From Bagarius yarrelli (Eukaryota; Chordata; Actinopteri; Siluriformes; Sisoridae): a DNA stretch of 64,000 nucleotides. The DNA lies in NCBI GenBank assembly GCA_005784505.1, contig VCAZ01000092.1, forward strand, positions 97,501 to 161,500, read 5' to 3'. Below, piece after piece: positions 46,863 through 57,262 of the stretch. Below the pieces are notes generated by a model. The model did not search any database and was not told where the DNA came from. It saw only the letters and a program-made list of their open reading frames with translations. How positions within the stretch are numbered: the stretch's first letter is position 1; each line of letters starts with the position of its first letter. The position numbers and the translations under genes were made by a program.

Positions 46863-47858
46863 TTAGGCTTGGACATACTTACATACAGTCTGGTGTAAAG
46901 CCAATAACTTGTCTCTGAACGTCGACAAAACTAAGGAGATAGTTGTTGACTTCAGAAAAGCAAAGAGCAACCATTCTCCGCTGAACATCGACGGATCCTC
47001 GGTAAAGATCGTCAAGGACACCAAATTTCTTGGTGTACACCTGACAAAGAAACTCACCTGGTCACTCAACACCAGCTGTATTAGTAAAAAAGCCCAGCAG
47101 CGCCACTACTTCCTGCGACGACTGAGGAAGGCCCATCTTCCACCTCCCATCCTGACTATGTTCTACAGAGGGACCATTAAGAGCATCCTGAGCAGCTGCA
47201 TCGTTGCCTGGTTTGGGAACTGCACCGTTTCGGATCGTACAGGATAGTGAGAAAAGCTGAGAAGATTATTTGAGTCTCTCCTCCTTCCATAACAGACATC
47301 TACACCACACGCTGCATCCACAAAGCCAAGAGCATTGTTGACGACCCCACACACCCCTCACGCTCACTCTTTACACTCCTGCCCTCTGGAAAAAGATACC
47401 GTAGCATTCGGACCCTTACAACCCGAATGTGTAACAGTTTTTTTTCTCAAGCCACCAGGCTGCTCAACACACTGGACTGATCTACCTCAACCTACACATA
47501 TGCACACACACTCAACCCTGAAGCCATCAGGCTGCTCAACACAGAACTGAGCTACTTAAACACACACACACACACACACTCATTCAACACAAATAGATGG
47601 AAACAAACAAAAAAAGAAAAACAAAACTTTTTTGTTAAGCACAGTCACTTGCTATTTGCACAATATTGCTGCTACTTGCACATTACTGTCTACTGTCATT
47701 TTTATAGTCTGGTTGGTGCTACTGAATGTTCTGTACAGCGTTCTGTTCTGTTCTGTATTGTCCTTTTGTAATGTTTATTGCACTGTCTGTTTTGCACTGT
47801 TTGCTGTATATGGTTGAAATGACAATAAAGCTCCTTGAACTTGAACTTGTACTTGTAC
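46863..47858 (+). mobile_element. CR1-group (Rex1/L2-like) LINE, 5'-truncated, inside the hAT-like element
   Basis: Starts within the RT thumb region and runs to a 3' tail TGTATATGGTTGAAATGACAATAAAGCTCCTTGAACTTGAACTTG. The 3' UTR has a 71-bp tandem repeat of GCCA(C/T)CAGGCTGCTCAACACA (about 47451 and 47522) and a CA run at 47562-47580. Same family as the nested LINE at 36205-37530, opposite orientation. Confidence 0.88.
46883..47460 (+). pseudogene. LINE reverse transcriptase C-terminal part
   Basis: Frame 46883-47247 reads VWCKANNLSLNVDKTKE, VVDFRKAKSNHSPLNIDGS, FLGVHLTKKLTWSLNT and KAQQRHYFLRRLRKAHLPP, ending NCTVSDRTG. After a frameshift the tail includes DDPTHPS, LLPSGKRYRSI and QATRLLNTLD. 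The catalytic part (motifs A-C) is missing because of 5' truncation, so it cannot be active. Confidence 0.87.
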
Positions 47859-47990
47859 ATTTTTTTGGCAGACATTTACAGAAATCGTAACGTGAGGTCG
47901 GCTAATCCTGAAGATAACTAGCTTGACTCAGCCCAGGAAAGAGTCCTCAGTCCGTCACTTCCAAACCAGTGCTGACGACTGGTAAAACTG

Positions 47991-50187
47991 GATTACAGCC
48001 TTTAAATGTGTACAGTTCAAGTAAACTAAAGCAGCTGCTTAGGGCTGCCCATGGCCACCAAGGGGCCCCCAAAAGTACAGGAAGTTACATTGTTTTTATT
48101 CTGTGTCAATGGACAATGGTAATTATACTGAAAATGGAATAAAGAATAACAACGTAATATTATGTTAACAGAATGCAAGATGCATGAACAGCCAGAGAGA
48201 CTGATTAACGGTAAGGGTATTAATGTTGATTAAAGAAGTAGCGACAATGCAGCATTACTGTCACAAAAAAGGACAAAACTTTTTAGAGTAGATAAAAGAA
48301 AAAAGGGAAAGAGGAAAAACAGCAAGATTAAGGTTAAGTTAAGAAAACGAATGTAAACGAAACTAGGCTATACTATGCGCTGGTTTAATTAGCTACTTTT
48401 CAGTACACCGCATTAAGCATGTCACGCAGTAATGCAAAATGTTCAATGTTAACACTTGACAACACTTGACTTGTGGGTTTGCTACTGTTACAATAAAAAT
48501 GGTAGAAGTGTAAAAACATTGGTATGATGTAAGCAACACAGCTATAACATATAAAATTGCTAACTGGTGTGTTACATTTATTGTGTGTGACTAATCAAGG
48601 GTTGACAATAATCAATCATGTTGGCAGCACCGAAAGGGTTGTTATTATACTTAATATACTTTCGCATTTTTTCCCCCTAAAGGACACTCTAAATGCTATG
48701 CATGAGTAATGCATGGGCAAATAGCAATAATAAAAAAAAAGTGAGAGAGAGAAAGAGAGGGATGCAAGATAATTGCGTGGGTAAAATTCATCATCATTAC
48801 CACAGTGCTTTGAAGATCTATTTTTGCCACCTTAATGACAACAAGTGTTCTAGTGAGAATTGTCCTTCGATTCGAAGCCCATCTGTCTTTATAAGAAGGT
48901 AACAAGAAATAGTTCTAGTCATAGACGGTAATAAACATTTTTCTTTAAGGAAGTTTTTACCCCGTCAGGAACAATGGTGTTTGGTGAAGCATAAGCCTCT
49001 TTAATTAGCCAGACTACACTGTGTTGATAAACGACATTGTTGACTGTTGATGATGATACCAAGAAGGGAAGGGAACGCTTCTGGTGAAAGATGCATATAG
49101 TCGTAGCAAATCCAGCACACTTGCACAACCATATGCTTAAATGTTTTGTATCCCAGGATATGCAAATGAGCTGTTGCGGGTCACTGCACTTTTCTCGACG
49201 CTTGTAGGAGGATGCTTTTGTTGATGTTCTCCTCTTACTTGTATATCAGGGTCGACTGCTTCAAGCAAACAAGAAAAACTATTCTGTTGCTGAAATCTTT
49301 TCTTAGGTTGGAGGAAGATTTTACTGATTTCATCCTTTCTATTTTTCTGTCTTCCAAATGAGTCACATCTTCCATAATAAGACATTTTTAGTCGGCAATC
49401 CCATGGGTAACACTTCCCCCACTGCAAGTGCTTTCTGATATTTACTTTAGCAAAGGAAGGTTTATTAGAATTCCAGCTCTGCAAAATGAATTCCAGGCAG
49501 CATTGCTCACTTAACAGACAATACTTCGGTATTTCTTTTTATGAGCTTGTGTTCTTACGCTGAGAAGATATTTTAAGTTGTTAGTGATTCCTGGCATGCA
49601 TTAGATCACCTCAAAGAACTAGGTATGGCACCACGCCTGGAAGCTAACATACTTTTATACAATTTATGCTTATTGAAATGAAGCCAATGCTTAATGTGCA
49701 TAACATACACATAAAGACCACTTTATAAAAAACACTTTATCAATGAATTCACATTCATTCAATAAAATTGTTGAAATTTGCCTGTAAAATGATATGAGCC
49801 TGCACTCACTACAGCATCGGCTTCTCTTTCTTGGTTAAAAACAGTAAAAGTAGCAGACATTTTACCTCAGGATTTAAAGTGTTGTATACATTTCGAGATG
49901 TCTTTCTGATTACCGTGGTTGTAAAGATTGGTGGTTATCATATAGCTGATCGTTTTCCTCAGTTTTCTCTCTGTAAACAGGGTTACCAAGTTCTGCTCAA
50001 TTTGCCAGCCAGGTTACAGCCATGCTATATGACTGATCAATAGTCTTTCAGTTCCAATTTACACCGGACTCTAGGTCCCTAGGAGGTTACCTAGGACTAA
50101 AAAAAGATTTATTGACTACAATAAACAATCTCTACAACTTGAGCAAAAAAGCATTACTGCCAAGAGCTGGAATCTGTTGCTGCAGAT
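47991..50187. other. no firm gene; contains one exon-like frame
   Basis: Apart from the candidate exon at 49239-49478, only unassigned sequence was seen, including a short repeat-like GGGGCCCCCAAAAGTAC at 48062. Confidence 0.4.
49239..49478 (-). CDS. candidate exon of unknown gene (speculative)
   Basis: On the minus strand TTTTGCAG precedes 49478 and GTAAGAGG follows 49239, enclosing exactly 240 nt that stay open in one frame (80 codons, phase 0 at both ends). The predicted peptide is Lys/Gln/Cys-containing (e.g. WGKCYPWDCRLKMSYYGRCD) and resembles no family I recognise. The upstream polypyrimidine tract is weak and no neighbouring exon is visible, so chance is a serious alternative. Confidence 0.2.
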
Positions 50188-50242
50188 CTGTGAAGGTGTT
50201 GGCCTGTTGCATAAGATGGTGGTTTCAATTCCCAGCAGTTAT
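50188..50242 (+). mobile_element. SINE head fragment
   Basis: GAAGGTGTTGGCCTGTTGCATAAGATGGTGGTTTCAATTCCCAGCA matches the main SINE head including the B box. Body and tail are lost. Confidence 0.6.
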
Positions 50243-50321
50243 ATATAAAAAGTATAGGAACAATATGTGTGGAACAATAAGGCAATTAAATAAAATGAAA
50301 CCTGAGCAAGAATGCATTCAA

Positions 50322-50657
50322 GGATTTATTTATTCATTCATTCATTCATCTTTTATACCCGCTTATTCCCTAATTTGGCATCACAGTGATCTGCTGGAGA
50401 GGTTTCTGAAAAGGGAAAAGGCACGAGGGGTACACCCCATGCCAGTCCATCACAGGGCCACACACACTTACACTCACTCATATGGACAATTTAGAATCAC
50501 CAATCAACATAACATACATGTTTTTGGACTGTGAAAGAAAACGGAAGCACCTGGACTAAACCCACGCAAGCACAGGGAGAACACGCAAACTCCACACAGA
50601 AATTGAACCTGGGCCTTCTTGCTGCGAGGAAACAGTGCTAACCACTAGGTCACAAAA
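50322..50657 (-). mobile_element. V-SINE-like element, full length
   Basis: Reverse copy: (ATTC)n and TTTTATACCCGCTTATTCCC end, GGTACACCCCATGCCAGTCCATCACAGGGCC, ACATGTTTTTGGACTGTG..CACAGGGAGAACACGCAAACTCCACACAGA core, and CTTCTTGCTGCGAGGAAACAGTGCTAACCACTAGG head. Confidence 0.88.
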
Positions 50658-51021
50658 GTATTAGACAAAAAATAAAAAAAACTATTGACAAGGTAACAAT
50701 AAAAAATCCCCACAGATTTTTTTAAATACCACATGATTATTGTCTTTATCTGTGATCATTTTGGTCAATAATCTTCCACTTGCTTTATGCCTAAATAACT
50801 AAGATCTTAGAAGAAAGGTAAATTAAAAAACTAGGTTCTTCTTAATTCAGTTCCGACCTCCCATTGATACAGCTTGAAGTCCGGAAATCATCTCCTAGTT
50901 GAAACTGATAAAAAAAAAAAATGAACAGAAAAATTTCACCTAAAAAAATGGTGGGATTATCCACTAATCAATAGGGACACCCACCTGGATTTTATTCACC
51001 CCTTCTGAATGTACATTTAAA

Positions 51022-51212
51022 TTTCTGGCATTTGGCAGACGTCCTTATCCAGAGCGAGTTACATTTATTTCTTTCATACAACTAAGCAATTGGGGGTTAA
51101 GGGTCCTCACTCAGGGGCCCAGCAGTGGTAACTTGGTGGTGCTGGGAATCAAAGCCACAATCTTTCAATTAGCAGACCAACACTTTAAACAGCACACTTC
51201 CACTTCCTTGGT
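51022..51212 (-). mobile_element. tRNA-derived SINE
   Basis: GGCATTTGGCAGACGTCCTTATCCAGAGCGAGTTACATTTATTTC, GGGGCCCAGCAGTGG, and GCTGGGAATCAAAGCCACAATC head with a decayed A box. Confidence 0.9.
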
Positions 51213-51555
51213 ACAACCAAGCCTGGGGCGACTGTGGCAAGAAAAAAACTCCCTTGGATGGTACAAGGAAGAAACCTTGACTCAAAAGGGAACCCATCCT
51301 CATTTGGGCGACTCTTTACCGGAAAGTGTGTCTTATAAATCATTTTATTTTAAACAGCGAGTAGTATGATTATGAGCAGTGTCCTTTCTATAATCACATA
51401 TACTCAGTGGAAGTTGGATAATGGAATAACCTGCTGACATCCTTATGACTTATGGGAAAGCAAGAACTGTCAGATAGATGAATAATATATAATGCAAAAA
51501 AACTGCGAAATATGTTTTTAGTAATAAGATTTGATATAATTGGTATTTCTGTGAA

Positions 51556-51755
51556 CATCTGGGGTTTGATTCCCATCTTCACCCTGTGCTTGTGCGGAAT
51601 TCTGTTTCCATTTGCCCGACGTCCCTTATCCAAGTCAATGTACTTTTCTTTAATTGAACACCTCAACCACTGAGGCACCACGTTTTCTCAACTTATAGTC
51701 CCCCTGTGCTTTAGTGAGTTCCGCTGGGTTCTCCGGTGTCCTCCTGTGAATATTT
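51556..51755 (+). mobile_element. V-SINE fragment split by a SINE
   Basis: V-SINE-like GGGGTTTGATTCCCATC..GTGCGGAATTCTG at the left and GCTTTAGTGAGTTCCGCTGGGTTCTCCGGTGTCCTCCTGTG at the right. A reverse main-family SINE remnant lies between (about 51605-51690: CCGACGTCCCTTATCCAAGTCAATG..CACCTCAACCACTGAGGCACCAC). Confidence 0.65.
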
Positions 51756-52015
51756 GAAAGAAAAGAGAAATATTTTCTGTTTTTATCTCCACGCTGCAGC
51801 AAGGAGCCTGCCGTGTGTCCGGGGGGGTTAAAGTATGTTCCAGTCAGTACGTTTGATTCTGTGCTGCCATTTGCAGTATTTTAATTACCCCAGACAATAA
51901 ACACTGAAGGCTATTTTATATATACAAGGACAGCATGGCATCCTCACGCCACTTCTTTCTGTTTGACTGCTTTTTTTAATCTGTCTCTTTCTCCCTTTCC
52001 CTTTTCACTAATTAT

Positions 52016-52058
52016 CTCTGTCTCGCTCTCTTTTTCTCTCTCTCTCGTTTGCTCTTGC

Positions 52059-52098
<40 letters not shown>
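52016..52098. repeat. (TC)n microsatellite, interrupted
   Basis: TC/CT units, longest pure run about 52060-52097. Confidence 0.95.
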
Positions 52099-52099
<1 letters not shown>

Positions 52100-52660
52100 G
52101 CTCTCCCCTTCTCTGTGAGGGTGCATGTTTTTCCCCTCATTTCAGACAGTGAAGTGGGAGCATTAGCTGTAAGTGAGTGTAATTGACAGTAGTCTCCCTG
52201 TTATAGGTTACATTAGCAAACAGAGTGCCCTTCCCATTGACTCAAAATGCTCTCTGGCAGGGGTGGTTCTAGACTCTTTTTAGGGGGGAAATTTAGCCTC
52301 CCTGTCTGTCATTTCATCCCTGTAAGAACTATCACGCTACCAACATGTATTAAAAGTATAATTTTTACTTTTTAAAAGAAATTAAAATTTGATCCGTTTT
52401 TTTTTTATTTTTATATATACTTTGCTATTCCGCGCATGCGGCATGACCCTTTAAGAACAACAGTTTGTGCTGCATGTCAGCTGAAGGTCGAAGACGATGT
52501 CAAGGAAATCACATTGTTTAACTTGCATTAATTGATTCGATGTGTAATGTGTCTACAGAAATTTGCTGTCTCATATTAGCGATTCATACACGGAGCCCCG
52601 GATATAATATAAGGTGATAAGTTGAATTACTGAAAACGGATTCTCCAAACTGTTGTTAAA

Positions 52661-52667
52661 AATAATT

Positions 52668-52700
<33 letters not shown>

Positions 52701-52706
52701 TATAAT
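52661..52706. repeat. (AAT)n microsatellite
   Basis: About 12 ATA/AAT units. Confidence 0.95.
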
Positions 52707-53988
52707 AAAATCTCACAACTTCCCTTAAGTTCACCAGTTTTCATGTTCTTACTTTTATTTACTTATTACAGCATTTATCTTGGAGATCAGACGACTCCAC
52801 TTGCTAACGCGCATGTCTATCGAGTGAGACACGGGATGCTATGTTATGTTATGTAGGCGGATGTTATGGCGTTTACTGTGGTGTTTCGCTACGCCAACTA
52901 GCGGTCGGGTGTCTAAAGCTGGTTTGTAACCCGAATTTTAGCTTACATCTCAAAGCAAAAAATCGTCTGAGGGACGACTCGTATCTTGAAAAACTCGTTA
53001 GTTGAGACACTCGTAAAGAAAGGTACCGCTATATATAGATATACATTATTCGTGTCTGTTTAAGCCCAGAAAGGGGCTCACACATATTGGTAACACAATC
53101 CAAACCAGCGCTCAGATGAAAGACGCATCTGTTCTCAGGAGCAGCTGGTGTACTGACACTGACACAATCTTCATACACCGAAAACCATCCTGTTTAATCA
53201 GCGCTGGTGTGTGCTAGCCTCTCCAAAATTTACACACGATCTGCCCAAAGGCTGCTAGATTATCATATGCATGAACATCAGTCTGTTATCTCCAGCATGG
53301 TCATGCTCATCTACAAAACTAACTCTAAAAAAAATCTAACCATGCATGAATCTGTTTAATTTAATAAACTATCCTGAAGGAAAGAAGAGGCAGGATTTCA
53401 GAGATGTCTGACTTCTCATTCAATAAGGTTCTACAGATGTCATTAATCACACTGGAAAATGAAATTACTCAGAAAAACAGTGCAAAAATGTAATATTCAT
53501 AATAGTTTAATAAATGTTTTTATCCTCGGAGTGCTCCTGAGTTTGGTACATCGTGTTATCATGTTCTGGATGTTTTCAGCTTCCTGCACAATATGGTAAA
53601 AGATGCATTTGTTGCATGTTATTAACAAAAAAATAATAAATAATAAATATAGAAAAAAAACCCTTTGCTTGGTGCTTGCAAACATACTGCAGTTATAAAA
53701 GTGCTTTAGCACATTAAACGTCAAAGATGGTGACGATGCTAATAATTCTTCCTCAGTATAAAGTTAATGTGACAAATAAGATTTACTGTAATTTTATCCA
53801 TGATTTATAGGTAAACTTTATAATTACTGTAATGCACTGTGATGTTGCGCCAGTCTCATTATATCTCATCAATACAGGTTTCAGTTTGGATGATCCACCG
53901 AGAGACTATGTTTGGCTGATGGTATGGACATCAGTATCGATTGCTGACAATCTTTTTAAGCTGGATTTAGTCCAAATTTTTTTAACAT

Positions 53989-54090
53989 AATGATAGATAG
54001 ACAGACTGATAGATAGATAGACGGACGGATAGACGGACAGATAGACAGACAGACAGACAGACAAATAGACAGATAGACAAATAGACAGAC

Positions 54091-54152
<62 letters not shown>
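53989..54152. repeat. (GATA)n/(GACA)n/(GACG)n microsatellite
   Basis: Starts with mixed GATA, GACA and GACG units (53989-54083) and ends in about 16 pure GATA units. Confidence 0.97.
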
Positions 54153-54279
54153 CTGAGCCGTAAAGCTTTCCCAGACCAACAACACTAATCATCGGCAATT
54201 ATTTGAACATTAAACTAATGAAAATAATAATTAAATAATCAAGAAAAACTTTTACCACTGAAGTTAATTTTTTAAAGGG

Positions 54280-54306
54280 CCAGCAGAGAAGGCCCTGCTG
54301 GCCCAC
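54280..54306. repeat. short GC-rich hairpin
   Basis: GGGCCAGCAG and CTGCTGGCCC form a 10-bp perfect inverted repeat around AGAAGGC. Possibly part of a decayed transposon end. Confidence 0.6.
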
Positions 54307-54370
54307 CAATGAGCCCACCAAAAGTTACAATAATTTGCATCTCATCTTTTTCCATATACACAAATAGCAG

Positions 54371-54397
54371 TAACCCTAACCCTAACCCTAACCCTAC
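54371..54397. repeat. interstitial telomeric-type repeat (CCCTAA)4
   Basis: TAACCCTAACCCTAACCCTAACCCTAC: four perfect vertebrate telomere units on the C-rich strand. Confidence 0.95.
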
Positions 54398-55504
54398 CTT
54401 TCATGTCATTATAAATTATGCCACTTAATGTAAAATCTAACATTCCGATCAGCTTGATCTCCAACCCTCCTCAGTCTAATCTAATATGCCTTACTGAAAA
54501 CGGCAAATAACTTCACAACAGTCTTATTAACCTTCTCACATTCTTGAAAAGCCCCTAGATGCCCTTATACCTCATAAGTGATGGTCTCAAATTACACATG
54601 ACAGATGTGAATTACCTGCATTACCAGAAGAGACAGCAGGTAATGAAGTTACTGCAGCGTGTGCATGTGTGTGGGTGGTGGGTGGTGGTGTGCTTACATT
54701 TATTCAGATGTTCATAGGTGGCATCTCTAAGAAGTAATCATTTCTCAGGGGAATTGGTATCTTAAAAACTGTTTGGGCAAAGTATTTGTCATTCTGTAGT
54801 ATTGTCATGTCCTCCTTCCTTTTTGTTGCACTTGAGGAGCTGCCGTGCGAGATGGTTCGATTACTCAATTGTATGGGTGCCTGGGAACTTATTTTAGTTT
54901 AATGCTTTTAGAGATATGGTGCAGCTGGTGAACGTAGAAGTACCCTTAGCTTCCAACAGAACAAACCAGGACTCTGAGAAGGCTGCTTAATGCCATGGTG
55001 CTGTATTTATCTGGACCAATATTTCTAAAAATGAACCAAATTTGATTACCTCGTTAGTTTATCCAGGTTAGGCTAAACAATGCAAAAACGGCAATGGAGG
55101 AGAAAATGCAAGCAGGACGGCTGTGGCAACAATATGATTTCAAGCCACCTGAATAGAAGCCTGGAATAAACCTTCACATGTTACTGTTGCTAAATTTCGT
55201 AAGATTTTTTTTGTAAATTCGACTGCTTTCTAACCTCAGCCTTCACATCTACAATCACAAAGACAGATATGGATGCAGTCAGTTTGCTTAACACCTTGAG
55301 AAATAAATGTTCTCAGGAGAACTCCATCACATCATCACAATATCCTCCTCAGAATGGAGAGAAGTGTCACCAGTCGTAAAACGGAAACATCAAAACAAGA
55401 CTCACCTGGACACAATGAGGAACACGACCAAAATAAACCAATAGAGATATGACACATGGACCTGGGAATCACATGACAAGACATAAACAAATATTGAGCA
55501 CATG
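54398..55504. other. no recognised feature
   Basis: A GT/GGTG-rich tract lies at 54660-54695. Otherwise unassigned. Confidence 0.4.
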
Positions 55505-55716
55505 GACTAAAACAGGGGTTTCAAACTCGGTTCCTAGAGAGCCAAAGCCCTGCTGAGTTCAGTTTGAACCTTATTTCAAACCACAAAACATGATTATTAA
55601 AAAACAAGCATAAAAGACATGATTAGCTGGATTTAGGTGAAATTAATTAGGGTTAACGTTAAACTCTGCAGGATGGGGGCCCTCCAGGAACAGTGTTTGA
55701 CACCTGAGGACTAAAA
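55505..55716. mobile_element. hAT-like MITE with 8-bp flanking repeat
   Basis: Left CAGGGGTTTCAAACTCGGTTCC, right CCCTCCAGGAACAGTGTTTGACACCTG. The ends are inverted and flanked by GACTAAAA at 55505-55512 and 55709-55716. Two extra bases at the right end leave the exact junction open. No coding sequence. Confidence 0.8.
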
Positions 55717-55727
55717 CAAATAATACA

Positions 55728-55985
55728 GTCGTGCTTAAATGGTTAAGGTGCTGAATGCTGATCTGAAGACCAGGAAGACCTGGGTTCAAGACCACCACTG
55801 CCAGCCTGAGCTGTTAATCTAATGACCAGAAAACACCTGGGTTCAAACCCCACTGGCAAGCCAATCTCTGTTGGGTCCTTGAACAAGACCCCTAACCCTT
55901 CCTGCTCCAGAGGCGCTGTATCATAGCTGATCCCAACTTACTAAGATGGGATATGAGAAGAAAGAATTTCACTGTGCTGTAAAAA
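55728..55985 (+). mobile_element. SINE family B with duplicated head
   Basis: Two successive tRNA-like heads: GGTTAAGGTGCTGAATGC..ACCTGGGTTCAAGACC and CTGTTAATCTAATGACC..ACCTGGGTTCAAACCC. Then TGTTGGGTCCTTGAACAAGACC and tail GGCGCTGTATCATAGCTGATCCC..GGGATATGAGAAGAAAGAATTTCACTGTGCTGTAA. Confidence 0.82.
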
Positions 55986-56984
55986 AGTATACTTTTTATA
56001 AAGTCTCACTGTTGCCCTCTGGTGGTCCGGCAGGACAACGCATCACGCAACCCGAGAGAAAATTTGTTAAATGTTAAAGAGAAAACTTTTAAAACAATAA
56101 TTTTATTTAAATTAAAAATACAAAATGTGAAGTTGTCTAAATAAATCAGTGCTGACTTGAACAGAGATAAGGAAAGATGAACACTAGGCATATGTTTATA
56201 AGTCTTTTCTTATGGCTGATAATGACTGACTATCCAAGTAAGAATTTCTTCTACATTTGCCACTAATGCTCTTTTCCATAGGTAAAGTTTCTTTATGTGG
56301 TTATACCATATATGTAGTGGAAAAACTATATAATTTAATTCCACTTACAATAATATAATTAAATAACCCACAATAATATTTCCAACTCTCAAGCATACAA
56401 TATTTGGCAGGCTTTTAATGCTGACGTCATAACTATTAGCAACTCCTAAAATCTGATATCTGCATGTCCGCGATCAGATTACCCGAACATAGAGGAAGGA
56501 TTCATTAGGCTAAAAGGCCCAAACTAGAGCAATCGGCATTTCACTGTTCACTACCTTATTAGAGCACCAGGTTACGTTCCACACACCCGGTGGGTGATCA
56601 GTGGTTTGAGCCATAATTGTAATTGCTTAATTGCCTATAAAACACAGATCCATTTGTCCTTGTAAAAAAAAGACAATGTGAATAGATCTATATTATTGCC
56701 ATCTAAATTATTGACATTTATCTCTATTATTAATGTAAATGGGTCCTTTTGCTTACCTTGTACTGTACATATACAAATGGAGAGACATTTTGCAAACTAA
56801 AGAAATCTAAAGAAATCTAACTTATTAATAAAAGACCAAAACACTAAGAGTTAAAACATACAGCATGCATAGGTTTTTAATTTAATGTAAAAATGTGAAA
56901 AGATTCAACAAGTTTTAGGTAAAAAAGTGTGGCCGTGTTTATCAAAAGCAAAAAAATTATATGCTAAACAATAAAAATTTGAAA
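55986..56984. other. no recognised feature
   Basis: AT-rich, unassigned. A direct repeat AAGAAATCTAA at about 56800-56821. Confidence 0.4.
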
Positions 56985-57117
56985 AATCAGAATCAGAAAG
57001 AGCTTCGTTGCCAAGTGGGTTTGCACTTATAATGAGTTTGTTTTGGCAAGCTTCCAGCTGTGCATTTTTAAATAAGATAGTAATAAAAAAGTAGAAATAA
57101 AAAAGACAGTAAAATAT

Positions 57118-57183
57118 TATTGCACAGTTGTATTAAAGAGATAAATGTAAGTCGCTCTGGATACACTGTAAATGTAAATGTAG
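57118..57183 (+). mobile_element. SINE 3' fragment inside LINE 3' UTR
   Basis: GCACAGTTGTATTAAAGAGATAAATGTAAGTCGCTCTGGATACACTGTAAATGTAAATG: tail of the main SINE family with the GGCGTCTGCCAA part deleted. Confidence 0.75.
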
Positions 57184-57262
57184 AAAAGTACAGGTTTAGG
57201 TAGTAACAGTGGTATTGCAGTGCATATATTTTTACTGAACAGTAAGGAGAGCATTTAAGTCT

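Larger units (their letters stand above)
46402..47990 (-). mobile_element. hAT-like non-autonomous transposon, copy 2, split by a LINE
   Basis: Reverse-orientation homologue of 13513-14214. CAGTGGTGGGCCGTCAG starts at 46410, and the similarity continues to about 46862 (..GCCCACAATGGCTGCAGAGGAGG). It resumes after the LINE at about 47859 (ACATTTTTTTGGCAGAC..GAGGTCGGCTAATCCTGAAG..ACTAGC) to about 47981. Flanking octamers ACAAACTG (46402-46409) and TAAAACTG (47983-47990) agree at 6 of 8 positions, consistent with an aged target duplication. Confidence 0.75.
51756..53985. other. no recognised gene; short microsatellites
   Basis: (CT)n at 52016-52098 and (ATA)n at 52661-52706. 52140-52260 is a repeat-free stretch of even composition. 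No exon recognised. Confidence 0.45.
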
